DNA of 64,000 nt from Hymenobacter busanensis (GCF_008727865.1 NZ_VTWU01000006.1:1-64000); one strand, 5' to 3'. Shown: positions 53,061 to 62,036, counted from the stretch's first letter. Notes: generated from the letters alone by a model not told the origin. Numbers and translations are program-made.

Positions 53061-53543
53061 CTATTTATCAGGAGTGCTTCTCGAAGTTTGGGCCTTTTCC
53101 TGCCTCAACCTCACTATTTCTAATTTGAGCTCTTCTATTGCCTTTGAGTTAGCTGATGTAGTCCAAATATTCATTGCGAATGAGGTCAAACTGATCAGTG
53201 TTGCGACAAGAATACTCCAGACTTGCAACCACTTGAGCATATTAGTTTTTGCTAACTCCCAACCATCATCAAGAATCTGCTCTATCATAACAGGCACTTC
53301 TGCAGCAGGAGAAGTAGTTACGACATCTTCTCGGCCATTAGCCTTGCTAACATTGATATATTTCTTGTCAACCAGCGCATAAACACCTCTTTCCACTTCT
53401 CTTGGCGTAAGTCTAAGCTCCTTTGATAAGCGGGTAAAAGTTGGCCAATCTAATTGTCCATTATTGCCTCGTTTGGTTTCTCTCCATACATAATTCAGTA
53501 TATGGTGCTGGTTCTTATGATGGCGTGGTATATACAGTCGCAT
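53061..53543 (-). CDS. Winged-helix-like protein with one membrane segment
   Basis: A 160-residue product whose composition (lower GC, more Ile, Lys, Ser) differs from its neighbours. The N-terminus (about 1-80) has a possible winged helix (RLSKELRLTPREVERGVYALVDKKYI). A single hydrophobic segment, LQVWSILVATLISLTSFAMNI, follows near residues 105-125. A short coiled coil (KAIEELKLEIVRLRQEKAQ) is at the end. Function unknown. The composition hints at acquisition by transfer. It lies between the addA and addB regions. Confidence 0.7.
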   Translation of the reverse strand: MRLYIPRHHKNQHHILNYVWRETKRGNNGQLDWPTFTRLSKELRLTPREVERGVYALVDKKYINVSKANGREDVVTTSPAAEVPVMIEQILDDGWELAKTNMLKWLQVWSILVATLISLTSFAMNIWTTSANSKAIEELKLEIVRLRQEKAQTSRSTPDK

Positions 53544-53638
53544 CTAGAAAGTCTTTGGCTTTTCTGATTGATTACAGCCAATAATAAGGGTTGAGTTTTA
53601 ATAAGGCTTCTGACGCACTCGATCTATCTTTACCCAAC

Positions 53639-56600
53639 ATGACGCCCCACGCTTCCCCCGCCGCTACCGCCGTTTCTTCCGACGTCGAAACCACCGCTCT
53701 GCAACCCTTTCTGCGTCAGGCCGCGCAGGATTTGCTGCGCCGCTTTTCCGGCTCCGAGCTGTCGGATCTGGTGGTGGTGGTGCCCACGCGGCGCGCCGTG
53801 GTGTACCTGAAAAACGAGCTGGCCTTGGCCGCGCCGCTAGGCGAGGCCGTGTGGAGCCCGCGCGTGGCGGCCATGGAAGACTATATGGTGGAGCTGGCCG
53901 GCGTGCAGGTGGAAGAGCCCATTGCCCTGCAGCTGCTACTCTTCGACATCCTGCGTGAGCTGGACCCCAAGCTCGATTTCGACCTCTTCACCGGCTGGTC
54001 GGCGCTGCTGCTCAACGACTTTTCGGCCCTCGACCAAAACTTGGCCGACCCCGCCTCCCTTTTCGAGTACCTCTCCGAAGCCAAGGCCCTGGAACGCTGG
54101 GACCTGACAGATCAGCCGCCTACTCCCAGCGTATCGGCGTGGTTCCGGTTCTGGGACGACCTCGGCAACGTATACACCCGCCTGCGCCGCCGCCTCAAGG
54201 CCGACGCCCTCGCCTACCCCGGCTTGGCCTACCGCCTCGCCGTCGATGCCATGCAAAAGCGCCTGCGCGACGCCCCCGAGCAGGTACCGCAGCACGTGTT
54301 CCTTGGGCTTGGCATCCTATCTAAAGCCGAGCGGCGCCTGCTGAAACTGCTGCAAAAGGAGCGAAAGGCCGAAATTCGCTTCGACACCGACCGGTTTTAC
54401 CTCGACGGCGACTCACCCAACCGCGCTGGCCTGCCCTTCCGCCGCCTTGCCGAGTCGCTCGATTTGCCGCCCACGGCCTTTGGCTTTGCTGACACCGGTG
54501 CCGAAGATTTGCTGCGCACCCTCCCGCGCACAGTGCGGCAGGTAGGCGTGGCCAACAACTCGATGCAGGGCAAAGTGGCCGGGCAGCTCGTGGTAGAGAG
54601 CCTGCAACGCAACCCCGGCGCGTCGGTGGCCGTGGTACTGCCCGACGAAACCCTGCTGCTGCCGGTGCTCCACGGCTTGCCGCCCGAGCAGGTGCCGCAG
54701 TTCAACGTGACGATGGGCCTCAGCTTCCGCAGCACACCCCTGTTCAACCTCATCGACTTGCTGTTTGAGGTGCACCTGACGGGCGTGCGCGAAGGCGAAA
54801 CCGGCTCCGATTTCGGCGTGCGCCGCTACCACCACCTCACCGTCACGAAGCTGCTGGCGCACCCCTTCCTGCGCCGCTACGAAAGCTGGCTCGACCAGCA
54901 GCCCGAGCAGGCGCAGTTTCACGGCGTGCTCGACGACATCTGCCGCCAGATTGTGCAGCGCAACGCCGTGCTGCTCTCCGAAACCGAGCTGCGCGAGCTG
55001 GGTCGGCACCATCCGCTGGTGGAAGCCCTGTTCCGACCCTGGCGCAACTGCGACGACGTGGTGCGGGCCTGCTACGAAGTGATTGAGCTGCTGCGCAACG
55101 TGTACCGGCAGGAGCATACGGCCATCGAAGCCGAGTACCTGTACCTGTTCTACACCCTGGTGCGCCAGCTCGATTCGGCCTTCGACTGCCGGGAGCACCG
55201 CCCCTCGGTGCGTTCGTTCCGCCGGTTCCTCTACGACCAGATGGGCCGCACGCGCCTGCCGTTTTCGGGCGAACCGATTGCGCAGGTGCAAATCATGGGC
55301 TTGCTCGAAACCCGCGCGCTGGACTTCGACCACATCATCATCCTGAGCTGCAACGAGAACATCCTGCCCGCGCCCAAGCGCAACAGCTCGTTGTTTCCCT
55401 ACGACGTGCTCACGCGCTACGGCCTGCCCACCTACGCCGACCACGAAGCCGCTACCTCGCACCAGTTCTGGCGCTTGTTGCAGCGCGCCCGCCGCGTCGA
55501 TCTGATTCACATTCTGCCCGGCGCCGAAGGCGTGCGTACTGGCGAGCGGAGCCGCTTTCTGCTGCAAATCGAGAATGATTTGGCGGTGCAGAACCCCCAC
55601 TTGGAAGTGCTCGATCTGGTGGCCACTACGCAGTTGCCGGTTGCCAGTTCCCAGTTGCCCGTTGCTGATGGCCAGCATAATCTGGCAACGGGCACCTCGC
55701 CACTGGCAACGCAGAAGTATGAAGGCGACCTGGTGCTGGAAAAGGACGCCGAAATGCGCGGCGCCATCCGGGGCGTGCTGGAGCGCGGCTTGTCGGCCTC
55801 GGGCCTGAACCAGTTTCTGACCTGCTCGCTGCAGTTTTACTTCTCGCGCATTGCCAAGTTCAAGGAGCAGGACGGCGTAGAGGAAGACCTCGGCGCCGAC
55901 GTGTTCGGCACGGCCGTGCACTACGTGCTGGAACACCTCATGCAGCCCTTCGTGGCCGAAAAACGCTCCATCACGGCCGACGACGTGCTCGGTTTCAAGG
56001 CCTTGGTGCCCGAGCTGCTGGAGCGCGGCCTCGCCCTCGATGACGGCGAAGAAACCGACACCCCGCGTCAGCAGCTGCCCGACGAAGGCCTGAACCACGT
56101 GCTGCGGGGCGTGGGCCGCCACTTGGTGCAGCGCTACCTGGATTCCCTCATCCAGCAGATTGAAACCGACGGCCCCCTGAAGGTGGTTGGCTTGGAAGAA
56201 GGCCTGGTGGGCGACGTGACGGTGGAAACGGCCGACGGCGAACGGGTGGCGGTGCACCTCATCGGGTTTGCCGACCGCGTAGACGAGCTGCCCGACGGCC
56301 GCCGCCGCATCATCGACTACAAAACCGGCTCGGTGCACGGCGCCTCGCTCAACCTGATGGGCGGCAGCCGCAGCAAACGCACGCCCGAAGAAGCCTTCGA
56401 GCGCCTCGTGTCGGAAGCCGGCGGCGGGGCCGATAAAGTGCGGCAGCTTTGGCTCTACCGGCTGATGCTGGCCCAGCGCGGCTTCGCGGCCGCCGATGCG
56501 GCCATTGTGCCCCTGCGCAGCCCCGACCCTTCGCCGCTCGAAGCCGACCTTTCGTTCCTGACCGCCGGCGAGTTGTCGTTTGAGCAAGCCAGCCGCGAGG

Positions 56601-56710
56601 TCCTCACCCGCTTCGTCGACCGCATGCTCGACCCCAAGGAGCCCATCCGCAAAACCGACGACCTGAACGTGTGCCAGTGGTGCCCCTACAAAGGCATTTG
56701 CGCGCGGTAA
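53639..56710 (+). CDS. addB: AddB-like inactivated helicase with PD-(D/E)XK nuclease domain
   Basis: The second subunit of an AddAB-type double-strand-break resection complex. The 1023-residue product has a helicase-like N-terminal half lacking a proper Walker A (VVVPTRRAVVYL). The C-terminal nuclease has the active-site sequence GFADRVDELPDGRRRIIDYKTG. Four cysteines (CSLQFYF in the middle, CQWCPYKGIC at the end) match the iron-sulfur arrangement of AddB. This subunit therefore seems to carry the active nuclease. Start MTPHASPAA follows an upstream TATCTTTA, one base from the -7 consensus. Confidence 0.9.
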   Translation: MTPHASPAATAVSSDVETTALQPFLRQAAQDLLRRFSGSELSDLVVVVPTRRAVVYLKNELALAAPLGEAVWSPRVAAMEDYMVELAGVQVEEPIALQLLLFDILRELDPKLDFDLFTGWSALLLNDFSALDQNLADPASLFEYLSEAKALERWDLTDQPPTPSVSAWFRFWDDLGNVYTRLRRRLKADALAYPGLAYRLAVDAMQKRLRDAPEQVPQHVFLGLGILSKAERRLLKLLQKERKAEIRFDTDRFYLDGDSPNRAGLPFRRLAESLDLPPTAFGFADTGAEDLLRTLPRTVRQVGVANNSMQGKVAGQLVVESLQRNPGASVAVVLPDETLLLPVLHGLPPEQVPQFNVTMGLSFRSTPLFNLIDLLFEVHLTGVREGETGSDFGVRRYHHLTVTKLLAHPFLRRYESWLDQQPEQAQFHGVLDDICRQIVQRNAVLLSETELRELGRHHPLVEALFRPWRNCDDVVRACYEVIELLRNVYRQEHTAIEAEYLYLFYTLVRQLDSAFDCREHRPSVRSFRRFLYDQMGRTRLPFSGEPIAQVQIMGLLETRALDFDHIIILSCNENILPAPKRNSSLFPYDVLTRYGLPTYADHEAATSHQFWRLLQRARRVDLIHILPGAEGVRTGERSRFLLQIENDLAVQNPHLEVLDLVATTQLPVASSQLPVADGQHNLATGTSPLATQKYEGDLVLEKDAEMRGAIRGVLERGLSASGLNQFLTCSLQFYFSRIAKFKEQDGVEEDLGADVFGTAVHYVLEHLMQPFVAEKRSITADDVLGFKALVPELLERGLALDDGEETDTPRQQLPDEGLNHVLRGVGRHLVQRYLDSLIQQIETDGPLKVVGLEEGLVGDVTVETADGERVAVHLIGFADRVDELPDGRRRIIDYKTGSVHGASLNLMGGSRSKRTPEEAFERLVSEAGGGADKVRQLWLYRLMLAQRGFAAADAAIVPLRSPDPSPLEADLSFLTAGELSFEQASREVLTRFVDRMLDPKEPIRKTDDLNVCQWCPYKGICAR
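55631..55711 (+). repeat. TTGCCAGT-type short repeat tract inside addB
   Basis: Direct units (CAGTTGCCGGTTGCCAGTT) are followed by inverted units (CTGGCAACGGGC and ACTGGCAACGC), so the tract can fold. It encodes QLPVASSQLPVADGQHNLAT and more, in the linker before the nuclease domain. Similar repeats are usually intergenic. Confidence 0.75.
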
Positions 56711-56778
56711 GCCAGCCGACGCATTGATTCAGGCGAATCCCTTTCTACCTTCCGCATTCCACATTTCCCCTTCCCCTC

Positions 56779-57216
56779 ATGGACGAATTCATGCAAGCCG
56801 CCATCGACGAAGCCCGCTTGGGCCGGTCGCAGGGCGGTATACCTATCGGCTCGGTGCTTGTGCGCAACGGCCAACTCGTGGCCAAAGGTCACAACAAGCG
56901 CGTGCAGGAGCTCAACCCCATCCTGCACGGCGAAATGGACTGCCTCAACAACGCCGGCCGCCAAGCCGAAGGCTACCGCAACACCGTCATCTACAGCACC
57001 CTGATGCCGTGCTTTATGTGCGCCGGCACCATCGTGCAGTTCAAGATTCCGAAGGTGGTGGTGGGCGAGTCGCGCACCTTCGACGGAGCCCGGGAGTTCA
57101 TGGAAAGCCACGGCGTGGAGGTCATCGACCTCGATTTGCCGGAGTGCGTGCAGATGATGGAAGAATTCATTGCTGCCGAGCCCGCGCTCTGGAACGAGGA
57201 CATCATGGAAGAATAG
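56779..57216 (+). CDS. Cytidine/nucleoside deaminase family protein
   Basis: The 145-residue product has a zinc-dependent deaminase site: ILHGEMDCLNN with the catalytic HxE and later MPCFMC as the PCxxC. GGIPIGSVLVRNG is the family's N-terminal block. It probably deaminates a free base or nucleoside (cytosine/guanine-type), not tRNA. Length is normal. A stem-loop of two long arms follows. Confidence 0.9.
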   Translation: MDEFMQAAIDEARLGRSQGGIPIGSVLVRNGQLVAKGHNKRVQELNPILHGEMDCLNNAGRQAEGYRNTVIYSTLMPCFMCAGTIVQFKIPKVVVGESRTFDGAREFMESHGVEVIDLDLPECVQMMEEFIAAEPALWNEDIMEE

Positions 57217-57243
57217 CCTGCGGCCAGCAAGGTTTTTCCCGCG

Positions 57244-57287
57244 CCGCGGGCGGTGGTTCACCCCAATATGTGAGCCGCCGCCCGCGG
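57244..57287. terminator. Long imperfect hairpin after the deaminase gene
   Basis: Arms of 18 bases (CCGCGGGCGGTGGTTCAC and its complement with two G-T pairs) around an eight-base loop. No T-run follows, so termination efficiency is uncertain; the next promoter starts ten bases later. Confidence 0.55.
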
Positions 57288-57296
57288 TCTGCATTG

Positions 57297-57304
57297 TACC
57301 TTTG
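57297..57304 (+). promoter_or_regulatory. Near-leaderless promoter of the zinc-ribbon gene
   Basis: TACCTTTG matches TAnnTTTG and ends five bases before the ATG. Confidence 0.7.
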
Positions 57305-57309
57305 CGGGC

Positions 57310-57615
57310 ATGAACGCTGTCCCGCTTTCGGCCTCCAAACGCTGCCCGCACTGCGGCCAGTGGTCGGACCACCAGCACCGGCCCGACGACCGATGCACGC
57401 ACTGCCACGAGCTGCTCGACCCGAAAGGCCCGCAGAAAGCCGCCGAAATGGAGCAGGCCTGGAAGTGGGAAATGCCGCCGGTGATGCTCATCGATATCAA
57501 GCCCACCGACGGTGCCGTGCTGCGGTTTTTCAAGTACATCATCCGGGGCGGGCAGCTGGCGTTTGCCTCCCTCGTGGCGTTCATCATATGGGTCGTGACG
57601 GTGCTGGCCGGCTAG
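57310..57615 (+). CDS. Zinc-ribbon protein with one C-terminal membrane helix
   Basis: A 101-residue product. CPHCGQWSDHQH and CTHCHELL form a zinc-ribbon knuckle pair near residues 12-36. A hydrophobic helix (QLAFASLVAFIIWVVTVLAG) closes the C-terminus, so it is likely a tail-anchored membrane protein. Function unknown. It overlaps the next gene by 28 bases. Confidence 0.78.
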   Translation: MNAVPLSASKRCPHCGQWSDHQHRPDDRCTHCHELLDPKGPQKAAEMEQAWKWEMPPVMLIDIKPTDGAVLRFFKYIIRGGQLAFASLVAFIIWVVTVLAG

Positions 57616-57989
57616 GCCGCTTTGCCGAGCTGCGCCAGCCGCTGTTCATCATCGGCGCGCTGCTCTACCTGTTTGCGTGCGTGAACCGCTACTGGGCGCC
57701 GTGGCCGCCGCTGCCGCGCTTTATCAACTCGCACTTGGCCGACGTGCTCGACCTGCCCCTGGAGCTTACGCTGGTGCTGTGGGTGATGCGCCGCTTCTAT
57801 TTCCGGCAGCCCGCCTTCGTGCTGCCCCTGAGCTGGATAGTAGCTACGTGGCTGGTCACGGCCGTGTGGTTTGAGCTCCTGATGCCCCGCTTTAACCCGC
57901 GCATGGTGGCCGACCCGCTCGACGTAGTGGCCTATACCGTAGGCGGCTTGATCTTTTGGCGCTGGATGAACGCACCCGCCGCAGCCTGA
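57588..57989 (+). CDS. Small multi-pass membrane protein
   Basis: A 133-residue product with about three or four membrane segments (LFIIGALLYLFACVNRYW, LTLVLWVMRRFY, LPLSWIVATWLVTAVWF). It contains LMPRFNPRMVADPLDVVAYTVGG, a conserved-looking polar block. Related proteins are sometimes labelled magnesium citrate transporters, a name I do not consider supported. The ATG at 57588 overlaps the upstream gene by 28 bases, suggesting coupling. Confidence 0.72.
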   Translation: MGRDGAGRLGRFAELRQPLFIIGALLYLFACVNRYWAPWPPLPRFINSHLADVLDLPLELTLVLWVMRRFYFRQPAFVLPLSWIVATWLVTAVWFELLMPRFNPRMVADPLDVVAYTVGGLIFWRWMNAPAAA

Positions 57990-58027
57990 ACCCCACCCGA
58001 CCGGTTTGTCGTACACGGCTCGTTGTC

Positions 58028-58059
58028 AGCCCCGCCAGCCCTTGGTTTGCGGGGCTTTT
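58028..58059 (+). terminator. Terminator before mscS
   Basis: Stem AGCCCCGC/GCGGGGCT with a 13-base loop, followed by TTTTG. It ends 22 bases before the mscS start. Confidence 0.8.
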
Positions 58060-58080
58060 GCTTGACTTATCCCTCCACGC

Positions 58081-58917
58081 ATGTTATTCAACGATTTGCG
58101 CGATGTGCTCAATACCTACTGGGCGCATTTTCTGTTTCTGCTGCCCAAACTAGGCGTGGCCCTGGTGCTGCTGTTCATTGCTATTTTCATTTCCAACCGC
58201 GTCAGCCGCTTGCTGGGCGGGCGCCTGCAGGCCCGCTCCCACGACCCGCTGCTGGCCGTGTTTTTGACGCGTTTCAGCAAGTGGGCCTTGCTGCTGCTGG
58301 GCCTCTTGCTGGTGATGCAGGTGCTGGGCATGACGGGCGTGGTGAGCGGCGTGCTGGCCGGCGCCGGCCTCACCGCTTTTGTGGTGGGCTTCGCCCTGAA
58401 AGACATTGCCGAAAATTTTCTGGCCGGCGTGGTGCTGGCTTTCAACCGCCCTTTCCGCATTCACGACACGGTGCAGATCAAGGACAAAGACCTGATGGGC
58501 CGCGTGGAAGCGCTGAACCTGCGGACCACGCTCATCAAAACCTTCGACGGCAAAGACATTTACCTGCCCAACGCCATGGTGCTGCGTGAGCCGCTCATCA
58601 ACTTCACCCGCGACGGGCACATCCGGCAGGATTTCCAGGTGGGCATCGATATTGGCGAGGAGCGGGACCTGACGCGGGTGCAGCAGCTCATCCTGGATTT
58701 TGTGCGCTCTTTCCGCGACGTGGAAACCGAAGAACCGCACACGGCCTACCTCGTGGTGGAGAAAACCGATGGCTCCACCGCCACGCTGCACGTGTATTTC
58801 TGGACCTTTTCCGAAGACTACCGCCGCCGTACCCAAGAGCTGAAAAGTGAGCTGATGCAGGGCATTCGAAAGTTGCTGCTGGACCAGGGCTACTCCAAGC
58901 CGGCTACGCTGAGCTAG
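58081..58917 (+). CDS. mscS: Small-conductance mechanosensitive channel (MscS)
   Basis: Opens under membrane tension to release solutes on hypo-osmotic shock. The 278-residue product has an N-terminal helix and two further membrane segments (LGVALVLLFIAIFISN, LLLLGLLLVMQVLGM). The pore helix is GAGLTAFVVGFALKDIAENFLAGVVL and the first cytoplasmic beta-domain begins FRIHDTVQIKD. This is the typical MscS core length. It is followed at 59037 by a CLC channel on the same strand. Confidence 0.95.
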   Translation: MLFNDLRDVLNTYWAHFLFLLPKLGVALVLLFIAIFISNRVSRLLGGRLQARSHDPLLAVFLTRFSKWALLLLGLLLVMQVLGMTGVVSGVLAGAGLTAFVVGFALKDIAENFLAGVVLAFNRPFRIHDTVQIKDKDLMGRVEALNLRTTLIKTFDGKDIYLPNAMVLREPLINFTRDGHIRQDFQVGIDIGEERDLTRVQQLILDFVRSFRDVETEEPHTAYLVVEKTDGSTATLHVYFWTFSEDYRRRTQELKSELMQGIRKLLLDQGYSKPATLS

Positions 58918-59036
58918 CACCGCTTGCCGGGCAAGGCGTACCCGCCGAAAAACAACCCTTTTTCGCTAACATGCGAGTGGGTAGATTGGCCGGATAGTTG
59001 CGGCGCCCCGCCCGGCCCATCCCTGCTGCCCTGCCG

Positions 59037-60815
59037 ATGTCCAAAAGTACCGTCCACCGGATTCTGCGTCCGCTGCTGCTGTGGCGCTTGCGCCACGTCA
59101 GCGACCGGGTGTACCTGATTCTGGTGGCAACGCTGGTGGGGGCTTTGGCGGGCTTGGCGGCGGTGCTGCTCAAAAACGCGGTGCACTGGGGTCAGCAGGC
59201 CCTCTATGGCTGGGTGCCCGAGCAAAACCGGGTGTTTGCGCTGTTCCTCTACCCCATCATCGGTATCGGCCTTACGGTGCTGTATGCGCGGTATTTTCTC
59301 GGCGGCAACCTTGCCCGCGGCATCGGGCCCATCATCTATTCGGTGGCGCGGCAGGGCTCGGTGGTGCCGCGCTCCAAGATGTACTCCCAGATGATCAGCT
59401 CCTTGCTGACCGTCACGTTTGGCGGCTCGGCGGGTTTGGAGGCCCCGATTTCGGTTACGGGCTCGGCCATTGGCTCCAACGTGTCGCGCATTCTGCGCGT
59501 GAGCCGGCGCGAGCGGCGCCTGCTGCTGGGCTGCGGCGCGGCGGCGGGCGTAGCGGCCATCTTCAATTCGCCCATTGCGGGCGTGTTGTTTGCCGTGGAA
59601 GTCGTGCTGAGCGAGCTGTCGGCACCGTTTTTTATCCCGCTGCTCATTTCCTCGGCCACGGCCACGGTGGTGTCGAAGCTCCTGTTTTCGGGGCAGCCGT
59701 TCGTGCTCATCACCACCAGTTGGGCCGTCGATACCATTCCGTTTTACCTGCTGCTGGGCCTGAGCGCGGCGCTGCTGTCGGTGTACATGATTCGGGTGTA
59801 TTTCGCGGCCGACCGGTGGTTTGAGCGGTGGCCGGGTACGTTCCGCAAGGTGGCGCTGGGCGGCATTGCGCTGGGGGTGCTGGTGTTCATCTTTCCGCCG
59901 CTCTACGGCGAAGGCTACGACATCGTGCAAGCCCTGCTCAGCGGCGAGGCGCACCGCCTCACCGACGCGAGTATTTTCTCGGTGTACCGCGACGAAAACG
60001 TGTGGCTGCTGCTGCTGGTGGCCGGGGCCGTGATGCTGCTGAAGGTGTTTGCCACGTGCATCACCATTGGGGCGGGCGGCAACGGGGGCATGTTCGGCTC
60101 GTCGTTGTTTTCGGGCGCGCTGCTGGGCTTCTTCGTGGCCCGGCTCATCAACCTGAGCGGCTTGTTTGTGGTGCCCGAGGTGCACTTTGTGGTGCTGGGC
60201 ATGGCCGGCACGCTGGCCGGCGTGGTGCACGCCCCGCTCACGGCCATCTTCCTCATTGCCGAAATTACCGGCGGCTACGCCCTGTTTGTGCCCTTGATGT
60301 TCGTCACCAGCATTTCGTATCTGATGACGAAGTACTTCGAGCCCTACTCGGTGTATACCCGCAAGCTGGTGCAGCGCGGCGTGTACGTGCACGCCGACCG
60401 CGACCGGGGCCTGCTGGCGCAGCTGGTGCTGCCGCGCCTGGTGCAAACCGACTTCGAGCCGGTGCACCCCGATGCCACCTTGGGCGAACTGGTCGATATT
60501 TTCCGCCACGCCACCCGCAACCTCTTTCCCGTCGTCGACGAAGACGGTGCCCTCGTCGGCATCGTGTCGCTCGACGACATGCGCGACGCCCTCTTCGACG
60601 AGGAACGCTATGCCACCACCCGCGTGCGCGACCTGATGGTGGACGCCCCCGCCTCCGTCAACATCGACGACACGCTGCTCGACACGCTGCGCTGCATGGA
60701 ACAGCTCGACGTGTGGGCCCTGCCGGTGCTCAACAACGGCCGCTACGTGGGCTTCCTGCTGAAATCGGTGATTTTGGCCAACTACCGCCACCAGCTTATC
60801 CGGGAAAGCGAATAA
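59037..60815 (+). CDS. CLC-type chloride channel/transporter with CBS domains
   Basis: Moves chloride, or exchanges it with protons. The 592-residue product has about ten membrane helices (RVYLILVATLVGALAGLAAV at the start). The GSAGLEAP stretch near residue 130 matches the CLC pore motif (GREGP) with the gating Glu; GAGGNGGMFG is a later pore block. The C-terminal part (about 460-592) holds two CBS domains (DIFRHATRNLFPVVDEDGAL and ALPVLNNGRYVG). Start MSKSTVHRIL is preferred over 13 upstream residues. Confidence 0.93.
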   Translation: MSKSTVHRILRPLLLWRLRHVSDRVYLILVATLVGALAGLAAVLLKNAVHWGQQALYGWVPEQNRVFALFLYPIIGIGLTVLYARYFLGGNLARGIGPIIYSVARQGSVVPRSKMYSQMISSLLTVTFGGSAGLEAPISVTGSAIGSNVSRILRVSRRERRLLLGCGAAAGVAAIFNSPIAGVLFAVEVVLSELSAPFFIPLLISSATATVVSKLLFSGQPFVLITTSWAVDTIPFYLLLGLSAALLSVYMIRVYFAADRWFERWPGTFRKVALGGIALGVLVFIFPPLYGEGYDIVQALLSGEAHRLTDASIFSVYRDENVWLLLLVAGAVMLLKVFATCITIGAGGNGGMFGSSLFSGALLGFFVARLINLSGLFVVPEVHFVVLGMAGTLAGVVHAPLTAIFLIAEITGGYALFVPLMFVTSISYLMTKYFEPYSVYTRKLVQRGVYVHADRDRGLLAQLVLPRLVQTDFEPVHPDATLGELVDIFRHATRNLFPVVDEDGALVGIVSLDDMRDALFDEERYATTRVRDLMVDAPASVNIDDTLLDTLRCMEQLDVWALPVLNNGRYVGFLLKSVILANYRHQLIRESE

Positions 60816-60845
60816 TAGAAGGAACGGCCCATCGGCGCAGCCCCT

Positions 60846-62036
60846 TCAATACTCGCCAATGTCGGCTGGCTGCTTGCTGGGCAGCTGCAGGCCGATGAGC
60901 ATGAGCACGCCGGTCAGCAGAATCACCACGAATAGAATGTTTTCACTGACTTCGCCGATGAGGTGTTTGTTGGGGATGCTGTAGAACAGCAGAATGGTAA
61001 TCAGCCCCTTGGGCGCGATGAATACCTCGGGCACCAGGCTGGTGCGGGACACGTAGCGCAGGTACACGTAACGTATGAGGGTGAGTACGGCTACGATGAG
61101 CGCGCCCTGCAGCAAGAGGGTACCGCTGAGCACGTTGGTGAGCGTGATGGAAAACCCGAAAAGCAGGAAGAAAAACGTGCGGATGAGGAAGGCCGACTCG
61201 GCGGTGATGCTCTTAAGCTGGTGCAGCTCGTCCTGCAGACGCTCCAGGTTCACCCAGCGGCGCAGCGGCCCGCGCAGAAACAAATCGGCATTGCGCACGG
61301 CTAAGCCAAACACCAGCACCACCAGCAACGAGGAGAGGTGCAGCTTTTTGGCCAGGCTGTAGATGAGCACCAGAAAGGCCAGCACCAGGAAAAACTTCAC
61401 GTGCAGCCGAATGCGGCCGAGCAAGAATGCCAGCACCACCGTGCTCAGCACCGACACCACGATGATGGCCAGCAAGTCGCGGGAGAAGGTGAGCACCGAC
61501 ATGCCTTGGGCGAAGTTGTCCTGGGCTACGAAGTTGAAGAGCATGATGCCTAGGATGTCGGAGAAGGTGCTTTCGTAAACGATAAACTCCTGCTTCTCAC
61601 CGCCCAGGTTGGCCACGCTGGGTATGGCCACGGCCGAACTGATAACGGCCAGCGGCACCGCATTCAGCAGGCAGCTCTGAAACGACACGCCCAGATACAG
61701 CTGCAAGAGCCACGCAATGGCCAGCGCCTGCACCAGCAGCATCACGCTGGCCGCCACAAAGGAGCGCCGGATCAGCGGCCCTTTTTCCGGGCTGATTTTC
61801 AAGTTGAGCGACTCCTCCAGCACAATCATGATCAGGCCCACGATGCCCAGCAGCTGCAGCATCACGCGCGGCAGCTCCACGGGCGTTTCGGTGTAGTCGA
61901 CGGCCTGTTTGATGGCAATGCCGGTGAGCAGCAGCATCAGCACCGAGGGAATTTTGGTAGCCCGGGCAATGATATCGAACAGGTATGAGAGGATGATGGC
62001 AACGCTCAGGTAGATGAGGATGGAGTAGGGTCCCAT
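60846..62036 (-). CDS. Cation/proton antiporter (CPA1, NhaP-like)
   Basis: Exchanges Na+ or K+ for H+ across the inner membrane. The 396-residue product has about 11 membrane helices and the block LPRVMLQLLGIVGLIMIVLEESLNLK; later AISSAVAIPS and the SDILGIMLFNF stretch (Asp in the transport core) match the family. It lacks a large C-terminal cytoplasmic domain. It is convergent to the CLC gene. The stop codon lies 30 bases from the CLC stop. Confidence 0.9.
   Translation of the reverse strand: MGPYSILIYLSVAIILSYLFDIIARATKIPSVLMLLLTGIAIKQAVDYTETPVELPRVMLQLLGIVGLIMIVLEESLNLKISPEKGPLIRRSFVAASVMLLVQALAIAWLLQLYLGVSFQSCLLNAVPLAVISSAVAIPSVANLGGEKQEFIVYESTFSDILGIMLFNFVAQDNFAQGMSVLTFSRDLLAIIVVSVLSTVVLAFLLGRIRLHVKFFLVLAFLVLIYSLAKKLHLSSLLVVLVFGLAVRNADLFLRGPLRRWVNLERLQDELHQLKSITAESAFLIRTFFFLLFGFSITLTNVLSGTLLLQGALIVAVLTLIRYVYLRYVSRTSLVPEVFIAPKGLITILLFYSIPNKHLIGEVSENILFVVILLTGVLMLIGLQLPSKQPADIGEY

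Noticed and set aside
54413-56587. Minus-strand frame of 724 codons opposite addB
   Set aside because: Overlaps the AddB nuclease region with its motifs; biased composition and no recognisable domain.
58914-60791. Minus-strand frame of 625 codons opposite the CLC gene
   Set aside because: His/Gln/Arg-rich shadow frame; the CLC and CBS motifs are on the plus strand.
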